Positions 15,263 to 22,304 of a stretch of DNA of 23,159 nt are shown one piece after another (the stretch's first letter is position 1; each line of letters begins with the position of its first letter). This stretch comes from a virus. A model generated the notes under the pieces. That model saw nothing but the letters and a program-made list of their open reading frames with translations. It ran no database searches and was not told the DNA's origin. Location: the IMG/VR virus record IMGVR_UViG_3300048550_000999, positions 1 through 23,159 of that record; one strand, written 5' to 3'. The position numbers and the translations under genes were made by a program.

Positions 15263-16062
15263 GTCGCTAATCTTGCATCCACTGCTCTCGGTCTTGATGG
15301 AGGTGCGCTGACAGAAAAAGTAGACTTATTAACAGCAATTTGACCAAGACTTACCACAGTCAATCCTGCATCCGCTAATTCCTTGCCTCTTAAATAATCA
15401 TCGAATGTCCCAACTTGTGTATGCAGGCTAAAGACTCGCTGAGCAGCATCCGCAAGCTCATAAAGCGTATCAAATTCAGCTGGAGCGCCATCTTTTAGGT
15501 CAAATATTCTTTGATCTATGATACCCGTTGCCAGACTTACAACCGTACTATAACTACCAATATTAACACTTGGACTAACGAGAGTTTCCAGCGCAGTAGT
15601 CGGCAATATACTTCTGTTAATCTGAAGTGTTCCTTGGCTTGTTGACTGCTTACCAAAAAGCTCATCAATTATAACCATTTCTATTGTACAATCTATTGTA
15701 CTATTGCCCTGACTGAACGCATCTAATACCTCTTGAGTATTTAGGCTCAAAACACCCTCATAACAAATATTTCGACCATCATCCAATATTTCTTCAAAGC
15801 TATCAAGTAAAGCTATAACCTTTGGGGCAGCGTTACTTAAATCATTGGTAAGCGCGATAACAAGGACAAGCTTTTCTTTATCCCTTAATTGCCTAGATAC
15901 AATTTGTCCATCTTGTAGGACATGGGTATATATCCTTACTATTTGGGAATCGCCCTCAAAGAAAACAATATCATTAGCTGTTGTATCATCTTCTGCACTA
16001 TTAATTAGTGAATCGAATCTGCGATCAACTAAAAATCTTAATTCTTTGGGTTCACCTATCAT
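15259..16062 (-). CDS. Fibre-associated virion protein candidate
   Basis: 267 residues. The N-terminal half is beta-rich (DIVFFEGDSQIVRIYTHVL, EKLVLVIALTND) and includes ICYEGVLSLNTQEVLDAF and STIDCTIEMVIIDELFG. This resembles N-terminal virion-binding domains of baseplate/tail-tip proteins. Near residues 198-209 it has DGAPAEFDTLYELADA, matching the GAPxxLDTLxELA linker motif widespread in phage tail fibres. The final 20 residues are Pro/Arg/Ser rich. It is coupled by ATGA on both sides, to the connector candidate upstream and to the 1,630-residue protein downstream, suggesting it anchors or assembles with the latter. Seen: motifs and coupling. Inferred: role as fibre base or adaptor. Confidence 0.55.
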   Translation of the reverse strand: MIGEPKELRFLVDRRFDSLINSAEDDTTANDIVFFEGDSQIVRIYTHVLQDGQIVSRQLRDKEKLVLVIALTNDLSNAAPKVIALLDSFEEILDDGRNICYEGVLSLNTQEVLDAFSQGNSTIDCTIEMVIIDELFGKQSTSQGTLQINRSILPTTALETLVSPSVNIGSYSTVVSLATGIIDQRIFDLKDGAPAEFDTLYELADAAQRVFSLHTQVGTFDDYLRGKELADAGLTVVSLGQIAVNKSTFSVSAPPSRPRAVDARLAT

Positions 16063-16373
16063 CTTTCAGTAAAACCAGAATATTCAATTTGAACCAACGG
16101 ATTGCCCGCAGAGGTAATAATTGATCTTATCCTTGATGCCACACCATCTATTATGATCTTTGAACCAACCTTCGGCAATATACCAAACTGACTCTTTTTA
16201 AGAATGACACCGCCATCGCTTTGGTCTGTAACACCACCTATATCTAAATCTGGTGCTAACTCAGCTTCAGCGGGCAAAGCAATGTACTGCTTGCCGTCGA
16301 CTTCTATAGAAACAGTGAGATACTTTAAATGATCTTCAAACGCTTCACTTACGAACGAGGTTAGACTGCTCAC
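16059..16373 (-). CDS. Head-tail connector candidate (gpFII-like)
   Basis: 104 residues starting with GTG; no in-frame ATG is available near the 5' end. The pattern GVILKKSQFGILPKVGSKII, then IDGVASRIRSI and VQIEYSG is a small all-beta protein reminiscent of head-tail attachment proteins (lambda gpFII type), which cap the portal/head completion ring. It lies 19 bases after the modular repeat protein, at the end of the head gene block, and its stop overlaps the next ATG as ATGA. The size (gpFII is 117) and position fit. The similarity is a pattern impression without alignment, so the call is moderate. Confidence 0.5.
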   Translation of the reverse strand: MSSLTSFVSEAFEDHLKYLTVSIEVDGKQYIALPAEAELAPDLDIGGVTDQSDGGVILKKSQFGILPKVGSKIIIDGVASRIRSIITSAGNPLVQIEYSGFTER

Positions 16374-16392
16374 TTCTCATTCTTATAAGCTT

Positions 16393-17799
16393 TTATAAGG
16401 ATGTTTCATCCTCAAGATCAAAATCACCAGTTGCATAAAACGACTGCACAGAATAGGCTTGCCTGATTCGTGTACCCGCCGCATCAATTACTAAGGCTGG
16501 TTGACCTCGCGTTACAATAAGATTTTCTGGCTGAGATTCGACAGATAATCCTGTAGCAACTTGAGTGTAACTTTCTAGAACTCCCCAGAATAACTTTCTT
16601 CCATCATCAATCTCTTCCGCTTTAAGGCTGTGAATATCATCTACCTTAATGCACACAAATTGTGAACTTGGTTCAAGGTCGGCTGTGATTGCTTCCAGTC
16701 CTCCCTCTAGATTGGTTTTAACAACTAAAGAAGGAAGACCGCCGCCATTGGCAGTTTCGAGTGATGCAACCACTAATGCACTTGCATCAGGATCACCATT
16801 TATGAGATTAATAATATCATTAATAGTATTACTTTGATTTGCTGGGTCAGCTCCTCCAGCAAAATCGAAAGTACCAGTGATTGCAGTAGTTCCAGCAGCA
16901 GCGCCATTTGAGACAGTAACAGTTACCAATGCATTTAAATCGGCAAACCAAGCAGCACCTGAATCATTTAATAAATTCTTAATATCACTATTTGTGTAAT
17001 TTAATATATCATTAACAAGGCAAACATTGATATCACTATCTGAGGCAGCAATTTTAACCTGATCTTTGTCAGCAACATCATCCACACCAGCAACTGCATC
17101 CGACGCAGAAGACAATAGGGCTTTTGCTGACACACTAGCGGGAGTAGCATCCCCACCAGACGCAGAAACAAGGGCAGAAGCATCAGCATTACCATTAATT
17201 GCATCCTCAATTTCTTGTGTTGTATCACCATTCGTGCCAATATCCGCACGAGTTACTACAATATCATTGCCAGTCACTACAACACTATCAGCACCACCAC
17301 CTCCGCCTAAATCAATTATTTCTAAAGAAATATTACCTCCCGCTACTCCATTACTTACGGCAGTCAATGAAACACCACCAAGAGTGCCTGATGCAGCTGA
17401 TCCAGTAACGGCAAATCCATTATCCACATCATCAATAATATTTAACTGAATATTGCTGTCGCCTGATTTTTTAGCAACCAAAGATAAATACCCATTATAA
17501 ACTAACGAATCAGGTAGACCAGCGTCGGGTGAAGTTAACGGCTTGGTCAATTCAATCGTAATATCTTTTTCATCTGTTTTAACAACATCTGCGCCAAATC
17601 CCGAATTATCAGTAATGGTTAATGAAATGTCATTACCCGCAATACCACCTTCTAGTGCTTCAACTAAGATATCGCCTGAAAAGAAATTCTTTTTGGCTTT
17701 TGCTGGGGGCGCACTTGCGACTTCCTGCAAATCACCCGTGTGATCAGTTGATAAAAGCTTTACGCTAGGAAATATGTCAGTTGTTGGTATTGTAGGCAT
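16393..17799 (-). CDS. Modular repeat virion protein with decoration-like C-terminus
   Basis: 468 residues from the chosen start. Two homologous beta-rich modules are visible: residues 46-85 (VEALEGGIAGNDISLTITDN...) and 144-183 (SLTAVSNGVAGGNISLEIID...). A second repeated element is present at 193-214 and 323-346 (both DAINGNADASALV-like: EIEDAINGNADASALVSAS and DIINLINGDPDASALVVAS). Residues about 400-468 (RKLFWGVLESYTQVATGLSV to YSVQSFYATGDFDLED) look like a separate small domain of a type I associate with capsid-neighbour virion proteins. The frame is open to 17844, but the ATG at 17799 has AAGGA eight bases upstream and gives less overlap. Place right after capsid suggests a head decoration or fibre. 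Composition is very Ala/Gly/Asp/Ser rich. Function inferred. Confidence 0.7.
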   Translation of the reverse strand: MPTIPTTDIFPSVKLLSTDHTGDLQEVASAPPAKAKKNFFSGDILVEALEGGIAGNDISLTITDNSGFGADVVKTDEKDITIELTKPLTSPDAGLPDSLVYNGYLSLVAKKSGDSNIQLNIIDDVDNGFAVTGSAASGTLGGVSLTAVSNGVAGGNISLEIIDLGGGGGADSVVVTGNDIVVTRADIGTNGDTTQEIEDAINGNADASALVSASGGDATPASVSAKALLSSASDAVAGVDDVADKDQVKIAASDSDINVCLVNDILNYTNSDIKNLLNDSGAAWFADLNALVTVTVSNGAAAGTTAITGTFDFAGGADPANQSNTINDIINLINGDPDASALVVASLETANGGGLPSLVVKTNLEGGLEAITADLEPSSQFVCIKVDDIHSLKAEEIDDGRKLFWGVLESYTQVATGLSVESQPENLIVTRGQPALVIDAAGTRIRQAYSVQSFYATGDFDLEDETSL

Positions 17800-18016
17800 C
17801 TTTTGTATCCTTCTTTGGTTTTGTTGATGTAGTTTTGACTGCAAATCTTTTAGTTCGGATTATTCTATTCTTACCGAACCATTGGTAAATGCCACCCTTC
17901 TTGTTAGCACTTACCGACTCTTTATAAACCTTTTGAGCCTCTCCGCTGTCAAATCCGCTATATAAAATTTCGACACCACTCGGGGTGGCATTCCAAACGA
18001 TCTGAGATTTATTCAT
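17777..18016 (-). CDS. Small basic protein next to capsid gene
   Basis: 79 residues, unrecognised. It starts on the capsid stop codon (TAATG) and its 3' end overlaps the next gene by 23 bases. Residues 1-60 look folded (IVWNATPSGVEILYSGFDSG, GGIYQWFGKNRIIRTKRF); the last 20 residues are polar and basic (TTSTKPKKDTKDAYNTNN) and probably disordered. No TM segment. Tight coupling to the capsid gene suggests a minor head or completion protein, but this is only context. Confidence 0.6.
   Translation of the reverse strand: MNKSQIVWNATPSGVEILYSGFDSGEAQKVYKESVSANKKGGIYQWFGKNRIIRTKRFAVKTTSTKPKKDTKDAYNTNN
17800..17815 (-). promoter_or_regulatory. Ribosome binding site of the modular repeat protein
   Basis: On the minus strand AAGGA (17808-17812) sits eight bases before the ATG at 17799, inside the end of the 79-residue gene. 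It supports 17799 rather than 17844 as the start. Confidence 0.55.
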
Positions 18017-18948
18017 TAAGAGTGAGTTTGATGAACTATTCTTTTCTCTTCGCCCTTAACAGCTGTATGACCATACAAGCAGGTTAAGGCATGTTGCTCG
18101 GAGGCATCCATAACATCATATTTCCTTCTCAACTGAAGTGATAAACCACTTGTTGGATCACTAGCATTCAAGACTTCGCCAACATGCATTCCAGCTTCTG
18201 GCGCTCTAGGCAATCTCATTACGGATACAAGGCTATCCCTTGAGCCCGCAACTGCACAAGTATTAAGAATGCCAGTTTCGAGATAATTATAGGTATAAAT
18301 ATTCATTCCCATAACATCCAATCCTACATCTGCTTTCCTGATGCCTTCATTAATATTAAATGAGGCATTGGTGACAGTTGTCATATCGGTAAGAAGACCA
18401 TAATATGCTTTTGTGCTAAGAAGTAACCATCTACCATCCTTGGGTGCATCAACTAAATCGAGTTGTTCAGCCATGTTCATGGCATCATCCATACTAAAAC
18501 TACTCTCAGCAACAGCAGCACCAGCGGATTGAGAATTTGCAGCGACAATTTCTGCAAGCAAATCATCAATAACCTTCCTTGCCAAACCATGTGCAGCTTG
18601 AGCCCCTGCTTGCTCTAACAATGTGACATCAGATTTTTCCCGCTCCGTATCACCAAGTGCATAAGCGATATACTCATGGTTATCCAAAGTTACGGAAATT
18701 GGCTCTTGGTCAATATCTTCCACTGTATTATAATTACCAGCGAAAGTTGTAGATGAAGTTAATTTATGAAAAATACGAGTTTGAATTGAAGCATCCTTTG
18801 ATAATGCGTCGCCACCAAGGTCGCTATGAATAGCGCTTAAAAACCCAAGGTCTTCATTAAAAGTCTGCAAAGCGGATTGCAGAATAATATCTGCTCTAAT
18901 ATTACCGAAATTAGTTCCGCCTGGTATTAATGATGTGAAATTAGCCAT
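18016..18948 (-). CDS. Major capsid protein (HK97-fold likely)
   Basis: 310 residues, the expected size for a capsid shell subunit, lying after protease and scaffold candidates. The middle has the usual capsid pattern: a beta-rich EPISVTLDNHEYIAYALGD, then a long helix (LLEQAGAQAAHGLARKVIDDLLAEI) corresponding to the spine helix of the P domain. LLLSTKAYYGLLTD and GMNIYTYNYL resemble the A-domain strands of HK97-fold coat proteins. The start overlaps the scaffold stop by one base, and its own stop overlaps the next ATG in the same way, so a high translation rate is probably shared. I see no sign of an N-terminal scaffold delta domain, in agreement with the separate scaffold gene. Confidence comes from position plus fold pattern. 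Confidence 0.88.
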   Translation of the reverse strand: MANFTSLIPGGTNFGNIRADIILQSALQTFNEDLGFLSAIHSDLGGDALSKDASIQTRIFHKLTSSTTFAGNYNTVEDIDQEPISVTLDNHEYIAYALGDTEREKSDVTLLEQAGAQAAHGLARKVIDDLLAEIVAANSQSAGAAVAESSFSMDDAMNMAEQLDLVDAPKDGRWLLLSTKAYYGLLTDMTTVTNASFNINEGIRKADVGLDVMGMNIYTYNYLETGILNTCAVAGSRDSLVSVMRLPRAPEAGMHVGEVLNASDPTSGLSLQLRRKYDVMDASEQHALTCLYGHTAVKGEEKRIVHQTHS

Positions 18949-19379
18949 TATTTAAGTCCTCCTAGGATTTGTTCTTTGTGTTTTCTATAAAATGCGACCT
19001 TCTCTGCTGGGTCTGTAATTTCTTTATACTTACTATAAGCATCGACTTCTTCGGCTTCAATCTTTCCCTGCTCAACAGGCTCTACCGCAACACTCTCTAA
19101 AATTGTAATAGCTTTCTCAGTTCCAGAAATTTCCTCTTGAGTAAGTTTTTCAACCTGATCCTCAAGCTCTTCATTTGAGGCATTGAGGCTCTCAAGTGAA
19201 GATTCTAAATCAACCTTAATTTTCTCTAGCTCTTCAACGCGCTCTTGAAATGCTGAATTTTCTGCACTAAGATTATCAATTTGTGATTTGAAATCTTGAT
19301 TCTCGGATTCTAGTGCATCAACTCTGCCTTGCAATAGCTCATGCTCCTCCACAATATTTTTAGCTTCAATATCTTTCAT
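18948..19379 (-). CDS. Coiled-coil scaffold protein candidate
   Basis: 143 residues, strongly acidic. Residues about 10-85 are a long heptad-patterned coiled coil (ELLQGRVDALESENQDFKSQ, then VEELEKIKVDLESSLESLNA). The C-terminus is a short basic helix (VAFYRKHKEQILGGLK). A coiled coil with a basic C-terminal helix is the general design of scaffold proteins, which bind the capsid protein electrostatically through that helix. It lies between the protease and the capsid gene, exactly where a scaffold is expected, and its stop overlaps the capsid ATG by one base (TAATG). No signal peptide or TM segment. Family identity is not recognised; the role is inferred from position and design. Confidence 0.72.
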   Translation of the reverse strand: MKDIEAKNIVEEHELLQGRVDALESENQDFKSQIDNLSAENSAFQERVEELEKIKVDLESSLESLNASNEELEDQVEKLTQEEISGTEKAITILESVAVEPVEQGKIEAEEVDAYSKYKEITDPAEKVAFYRKHKEQILGGLK

Positions 19380-19459
19380 TGTAATAGTCTTTTTGTCTCC
19401 ATGCTTTTTTGTTTTTTTGATAGTCTACTGACTATCCAATATAAATATAAATATAAATA
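19380..19459 (-). promoter_or_regulatory. 80-base AT-rich gap with hairpin before the scaffold/capsid genes
   Basis: The largest gap in the head module. It holds a near-perfect ATAAAT tandem run at 19439-19460 and a 7-bp perfect hairpin with a 4-base loop at 19419-19436 (arms GATAGTC and GACTATC). On the minus strand the hairpin is followed by A-rich, not T-rich, sequence, so it is not an intrinsic terminator in the transcribed direction. Its place just ahead of the scaffold and capsid genes suggests a promoter, an mRNA processing or a stability element, but I see no convincing -35/-10 pair. Function is inference. Confidence 0.35.
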
Positions 19460-20275
19460 TTAAGATAATTGCATCTTTAATATAGTTATTGCTTCTTCCG
19501 CCGAGCCGTTGATGTCGATGAGCGCTTTCTCTTTTGCTTTTTTTCCAAGATACACTTGCCCCCGCATAGTTTCCGACCCAATATTTGGTCTGCTTGACAA
19601 AACACCTTCTTTAAAATCAGCAAATATTTGCTGTACCATTTCTTGCATATATTCTTTTTGGTCATCTGATAATTTGGTTCCCTCAAACCCTGCTCCTTTA
19701 TAGGTAGCTTCTTTATTTTTAATTAATTCTACTTTTACACCCTTATTCTCATAAGCAGCACTGCTGTCAACGACTGGCAAATAAACCCCGATTGAGCCAA
19801 CCTTTGCACTTTTGGTCGCAAACACCATATTAGCTTGTGAGCCGATCCAATACGCAGCGGAAGCCATCATCCCTTCTGTAACTGAATAAACTGGCTTTGT
19901 TTCAGCAAGCTTTGCTACTTCTTCCGCAGCCTCCATTATGCCAGTAGCCGAACCGCCCGCTGAATCTATATCCAAAACCACACCTTTAACGCTTTCATCC
20001 TGCCGTAATTTTATTACTTCGGACTTTATTCTATCCGTATTTACTAGACCGAAATATTTCTCAACTGCTGGTGAGACACCCTTCATGAATGTGCCATACA
20101 TAGGCAAAACAGCTATTTCACCTACTAATGGATCAGCAACACTTTCAGTCGATTCAATTTTTGCACCCCTGACAAATTCCTGCTCTACCAATGTTCTTAA
20201 TGAGTTATAAGCTTCCATGGTAACTAGCCACGGATTGCATAATACTTCTTCTCTTATTTTAGCTATCTGTATCAT
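19460..20275 (-). CDS. Prohead protease, S49 (SppA/lambda C-like) family
   Basis: Capsid maturation serine protease. From the chosen start (MIQIAKIREEVL) it has 271 residues. The S49 core is clear: LDIDSAGGSATGIMEAA, then MMASAAYWIGSQ with the nucleophile Ser139, then AKVGSIGVY, then the general-base Lys193 in TYKGAGF; the 54-residue spacing suits the SppA-type Ser/Lys dyad. The frame is open to 20320, but the extra 15 residues (MPSRKNRNRK...) are only the portal's C-terminal DNA repeat read in another frame. The internal ATG has a Shine-Dalgarno AGGAA seven bases upstream, so I prefer it. Overlap with the portal is then 17 bases. Unlike lambda C, it lacks a fused scaffold; a separate coiled-coil gene follows. 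Confidence 0.92.
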   Translation of the reverse strand: MIQIAKIREEVLCNPWLVTMEAYNSLRTLVEQEFVRGAKIESTESVADPLVGEIAVLPMYGTFMKGVSPAVEKYFGLVNTDRIKSEVIKLRQDESVKGVVLDIDSAGGSATGIMEAAEEVAKLAETKPVYSVTEGMMASAAYWIGSQANMVFATKSAKVGSIGVYLPVVDSSAAYENKGVKVELIKNKEATYKGAGFEGTKLSDDQKEYMQEMVQQIFADFKEGVLSSRPNIGSETMRGQVYLGKKAKEKALIDINGSAEEAITILKMQLS

Positions 20276-21743
20276 CTTCCTGTTCCTGTTCTTCCTGTTC
20301 CTGTTCTTCCTGCTCGGCACCTATGGATGTATTTAACAGATAATTCATAATCTGTTTTTCATCCATCCCTGTTTCTTTTGCCAAAACGGCACTTTTTTCA
20401 ATTAAATATTTAAGCTCCTTGCCCCGTTGCTGGCATTCAGACTGCCAATCCAATCCCCTCCGTCCGTAATGCTCACGAAGAGTCATGAGTCCGCTAGCAA
20501 CATCCTCACGCTCCTCTCTGGCTTCTCTACCCGCATCTATTGTTAATTGTGCAGGACATTGAATCCTGCATCTACTCCAGCCTTCTATGTCGGATAATTT
20601 GCCCTCCCTAATACCTTGAGCGATCACAAGAGCCCAAACTTTTTGCACAAATGGGTAAAATAATCTTTGTCTCTCCGCAAATCTTCTTTGAGCTTTTCCC
20701 ATAATAAATCTTTGTGCTGGTCCAGTAATTCCTGCTGGATGCCATAAAAATTCATAGGGTAAGCCTATGCCTACAGCAAATTCTCTTATTAAAAATTCTA
20801 AGAATCCCTCAAAGGTGGAGGAGGGGCGACTATAATCGAAAGGCGTTAATTTTTCGCCTTTTTTCAGAACAGGAATGCTTCCACTCTGAACTTCATTTAC
20901 TGTTAAACGGGTCGCTTCCTCCACTATGTCACTTGTATTCCAAGCGTCTGGGTCAGCTTCGCCTGTTTCAGACTCTAATACTGCTGCAATTGTCGATAGA
21001 TTCTTTACGCCCACTTTCTCGTAATCTAATATTTCCTTAATATCGCGGATATGATTTGCGGCGTGTTTTATGGCTGGCATTCCACGAAATTGCTGTGATC
21101 TTTCTGGCTCAAGAAGGAGCATCATATTTTTAGATGAGATTACTCTGCTTTTTACATGCGGAGTATAAAATGTGCCAGCAGACGAATATTCTTCGGCAAC
21201 CACATATGAAACTGGCTTACCATGTTTATCTACTTTTACTCCATCTACATGCTTATCATCATGCTCTATATAATCACCAATTCTATGGGATTCTATGTAT
21301 TGAAGTTTTAATCCATTATCTTGCGCAAAAAGAACACCGCTATCACCATCCCTATCAATCCCGACACTTAATAACTTTTGAAATTCGCTAAAACCAAAAC
21401 GACCACTAGCGTCGCAATAATTAGCCCAATCCTCAAAATACTCCTCTGCATCATGATTCCAATATGCATCATCAGTCTTTGCTTGTGGTAACAATGGAAA
21501 GCTATATCTAGCCATATCATTAATAGCACCACGCACGACACCATCATTATCATATAAATACCTTGATAAAGAAGCCATTTCCCGCCTACCATGAGTATTT
21601 CCATATCTTGCAGACTTGAGCATATAGGGAATATCATTTCTTTCCCTGCTTCGCTTAATACCATCCCAATAAGTAGGATGATACGCACCTTCGGAGGTTT
21701 GGCGCTTTTGAGGCTTGGATTTAAATAAATCAAAAAATTTCAT
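20259..21743 (-). CDS. Portal protein, lambda family
   Basis: Forms the dodecameric ring at the head vertex through which DNA is packaged and to which the tail attaches. At 494 residues it is close to lambda gpB (533). Recognisable family features: an N-terminal RYLYDNDGVVRGAINDMARY stretch, the acidic/Trp segment EYFEDWANYCDASGRFGF, a DRDGDSG turn, IESHRIGD, and the C-terminal GKAQRRFAERQRLFYPFVQKVW segment typical of lambda portals. The last 20 residues are a low-complexity Glu/Gln run made by a short DNA repeat; that same DNA carries the ribosome binding site of the next gene. Its start overlaps the upstream stop as ATGA. Assignment is confident from family pattern and gene order. Confidence 0.93.
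   Translation of the reverse strand: MKFFDLFKSKPQKRQTSEGAYHPTYWDGIKRSRERNDIPYMLKSARYGNTHGRREMASLSRYLYDNDGVVRGAINDMARYSFPLLPQAKTDDAYWNHDAEEYFEDWANYCDASGRFGFSEFQKLLSVGIDRDGDSGVLFAQDNGLKLQYIESHRIGDYIEHDDKHVDGVKVDKHGKPVSYVVAEEYSSAGTFYTPHVKSRVISSKNMMLLLEPERSQQFRGMPAIKHAANHIRDIKEILDYEKVGVKNLSTIAAVLESETGEADPDAWNTSDIVEEATRLTVNEVQSGSIPVLKKGEKLTPFDYSRPSSTFEGFLEFLIREFAVGIGLPYEFLWHPAGITGPAQRFIMGKAQRRFAERQRLFYPFVQKVWALVIAQGIREGKLSDIEGWSRCRIQCPAQLTIDAGREAREEREDVASGLMTLREHYGRRGLDWQSECQQRGKELKYLIEKSAVLAKETGMDEKQIMNYLLNTSIGAEQEEQEQEEQEQEDDTDS
20276..20290 (-). promoter_or_regulatory. Ribosome binding site of the prohead protease
   Basis: On the minus strand the bases before the ATG at 20275 read AACAGGAACAGGAAG. 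AGGAA lies seven bases from the ATG and is part of the GAACAG/GAAGAA repeat that encodes the Glu/Gln tail of the portal. It decides the start of the protease at 20275 rather than 20320. Confidence 0.6.
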
Positions 21744-22291
21744 AAGGTAACTTCTATTTTATCCCACGGCAGGCTTGTACTTAATGGTGATTCTGATAAA
21801 TTTGTCTGAAAATCATACATATAGCCAGCTATTCCAAATAACTGCCAAACACCATTTCCATTTTTGGCAATATAGCCCTGCTCATCCCAATGCTTGTAAT
21901 AACCTCTGGTAAAAGTAATTAATGATGTTTCATCGACATATTCAAACTTGCCATCCTTTATTAAATCCCCAGTCACCCTGCCTATGCCCCTGACTACAAC
22001 AAATGGTACATGCACTCTGCCATAATGGTTTTTATTAAAATTAGGTATTAATTTTTTTACGGGACTGCCATATACATCAGGTTCTGCTTTTTTCAGAGCA
22101 AACAATACTTCTTTCAATTCATGTACAATTTCCTGATAAGACAAAAGTGATTTTTTGCCACTCTTACCCCCCATATCGACTTCCGCGAACCGACTACCTT
22201 TTCTAGCTTCGGATAACGAAAGAAGTAATTCTTTTCTGATTTCCAATAATTCTACAACTGGCAATCCTACATAATGTCCTCTAATAATCAT
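21740..22291 (-). CDS. gpW-like head-tail joining protein with an extra C-terminal domain
   Basis: 183 residues, located between the terminase and the portal, the slot of gpW in lambda-like phages. Residues about 10-85 look like a gpW-type small fold: an N-terminal helix (LEIRKELLLSLSEARKG), a short basic/glycine hairpin, then a second helix (SYQEIVHELKEVLFALKKA). gpW itself is about 68 residues, so the remaining 95 residues are extra. They contain aromatic, glycine-rich segments (GIGRVTGDL, WQLFGIAGYMYDF) and no motif I recognise. The stop overlaps the portal ATG as ATGA, so the two are probably translationally coupled. Position and N-terminal pattern are seen; the joining role is inferred. 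The C-terminal part could be a separate virion domain. Confidence 0.6.
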   Translation of the reverse strand: MIIRGHYVGLPVVELLEIRKELLLSLSEARKGSRFAEVDMGGKSGKKSLLSYQEIVHELKEVLFALKKAEPDVYGSPVKKLIPNFNKNHYGRVHVPFVVVRGIGRVTGDLIKDGKFEYVDETSLITFTRGYYKHWDEQGYIAKNGNGVWQLFGIAGYMYDFQTNLSESPLSTSLPWDKIEVTL

Positions 22292-22304
22292 TTCAAATTA
22301 GCCC

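Noticed and set aside
17001-17249. Minus-strand ORF overlapping the modular repeat protein in another frame
   Set aside because: Met/Leu-rich shadow frame produced by GAT/GCT-type codons; no ribosome site or conserved pattern.
17066-17449. 127-codon plus-strand ORF opposite the modular repeat protein
   Set aside because: Its Ala/Pro/Ser/Thr-rich sequence is the reverse reading of GC-skewed Ala/Gly/Asp codons of the real gene.
19419-19436. Intrinsic terminator before the scaffold gene
   Set aside because: The hairpin is followed by an A-run, not a T-run, on the transcribed (minus) strand.
20276-20320. N-terminal extension of the prohead protease (MPSRKNRNRKNRNRK)
   Set aside because: It is the portal's Glu/Gln repeat read in another frame; the internal ATG at 20275 has a better ribosome site.
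20259-20330. CRISPR-like or mobile-element repeat
   Set aside because: The short repeat is coding low-complexity sequence without spacers; no CRISPR, tRNA, att site or transposase was seen anywhere in the window.
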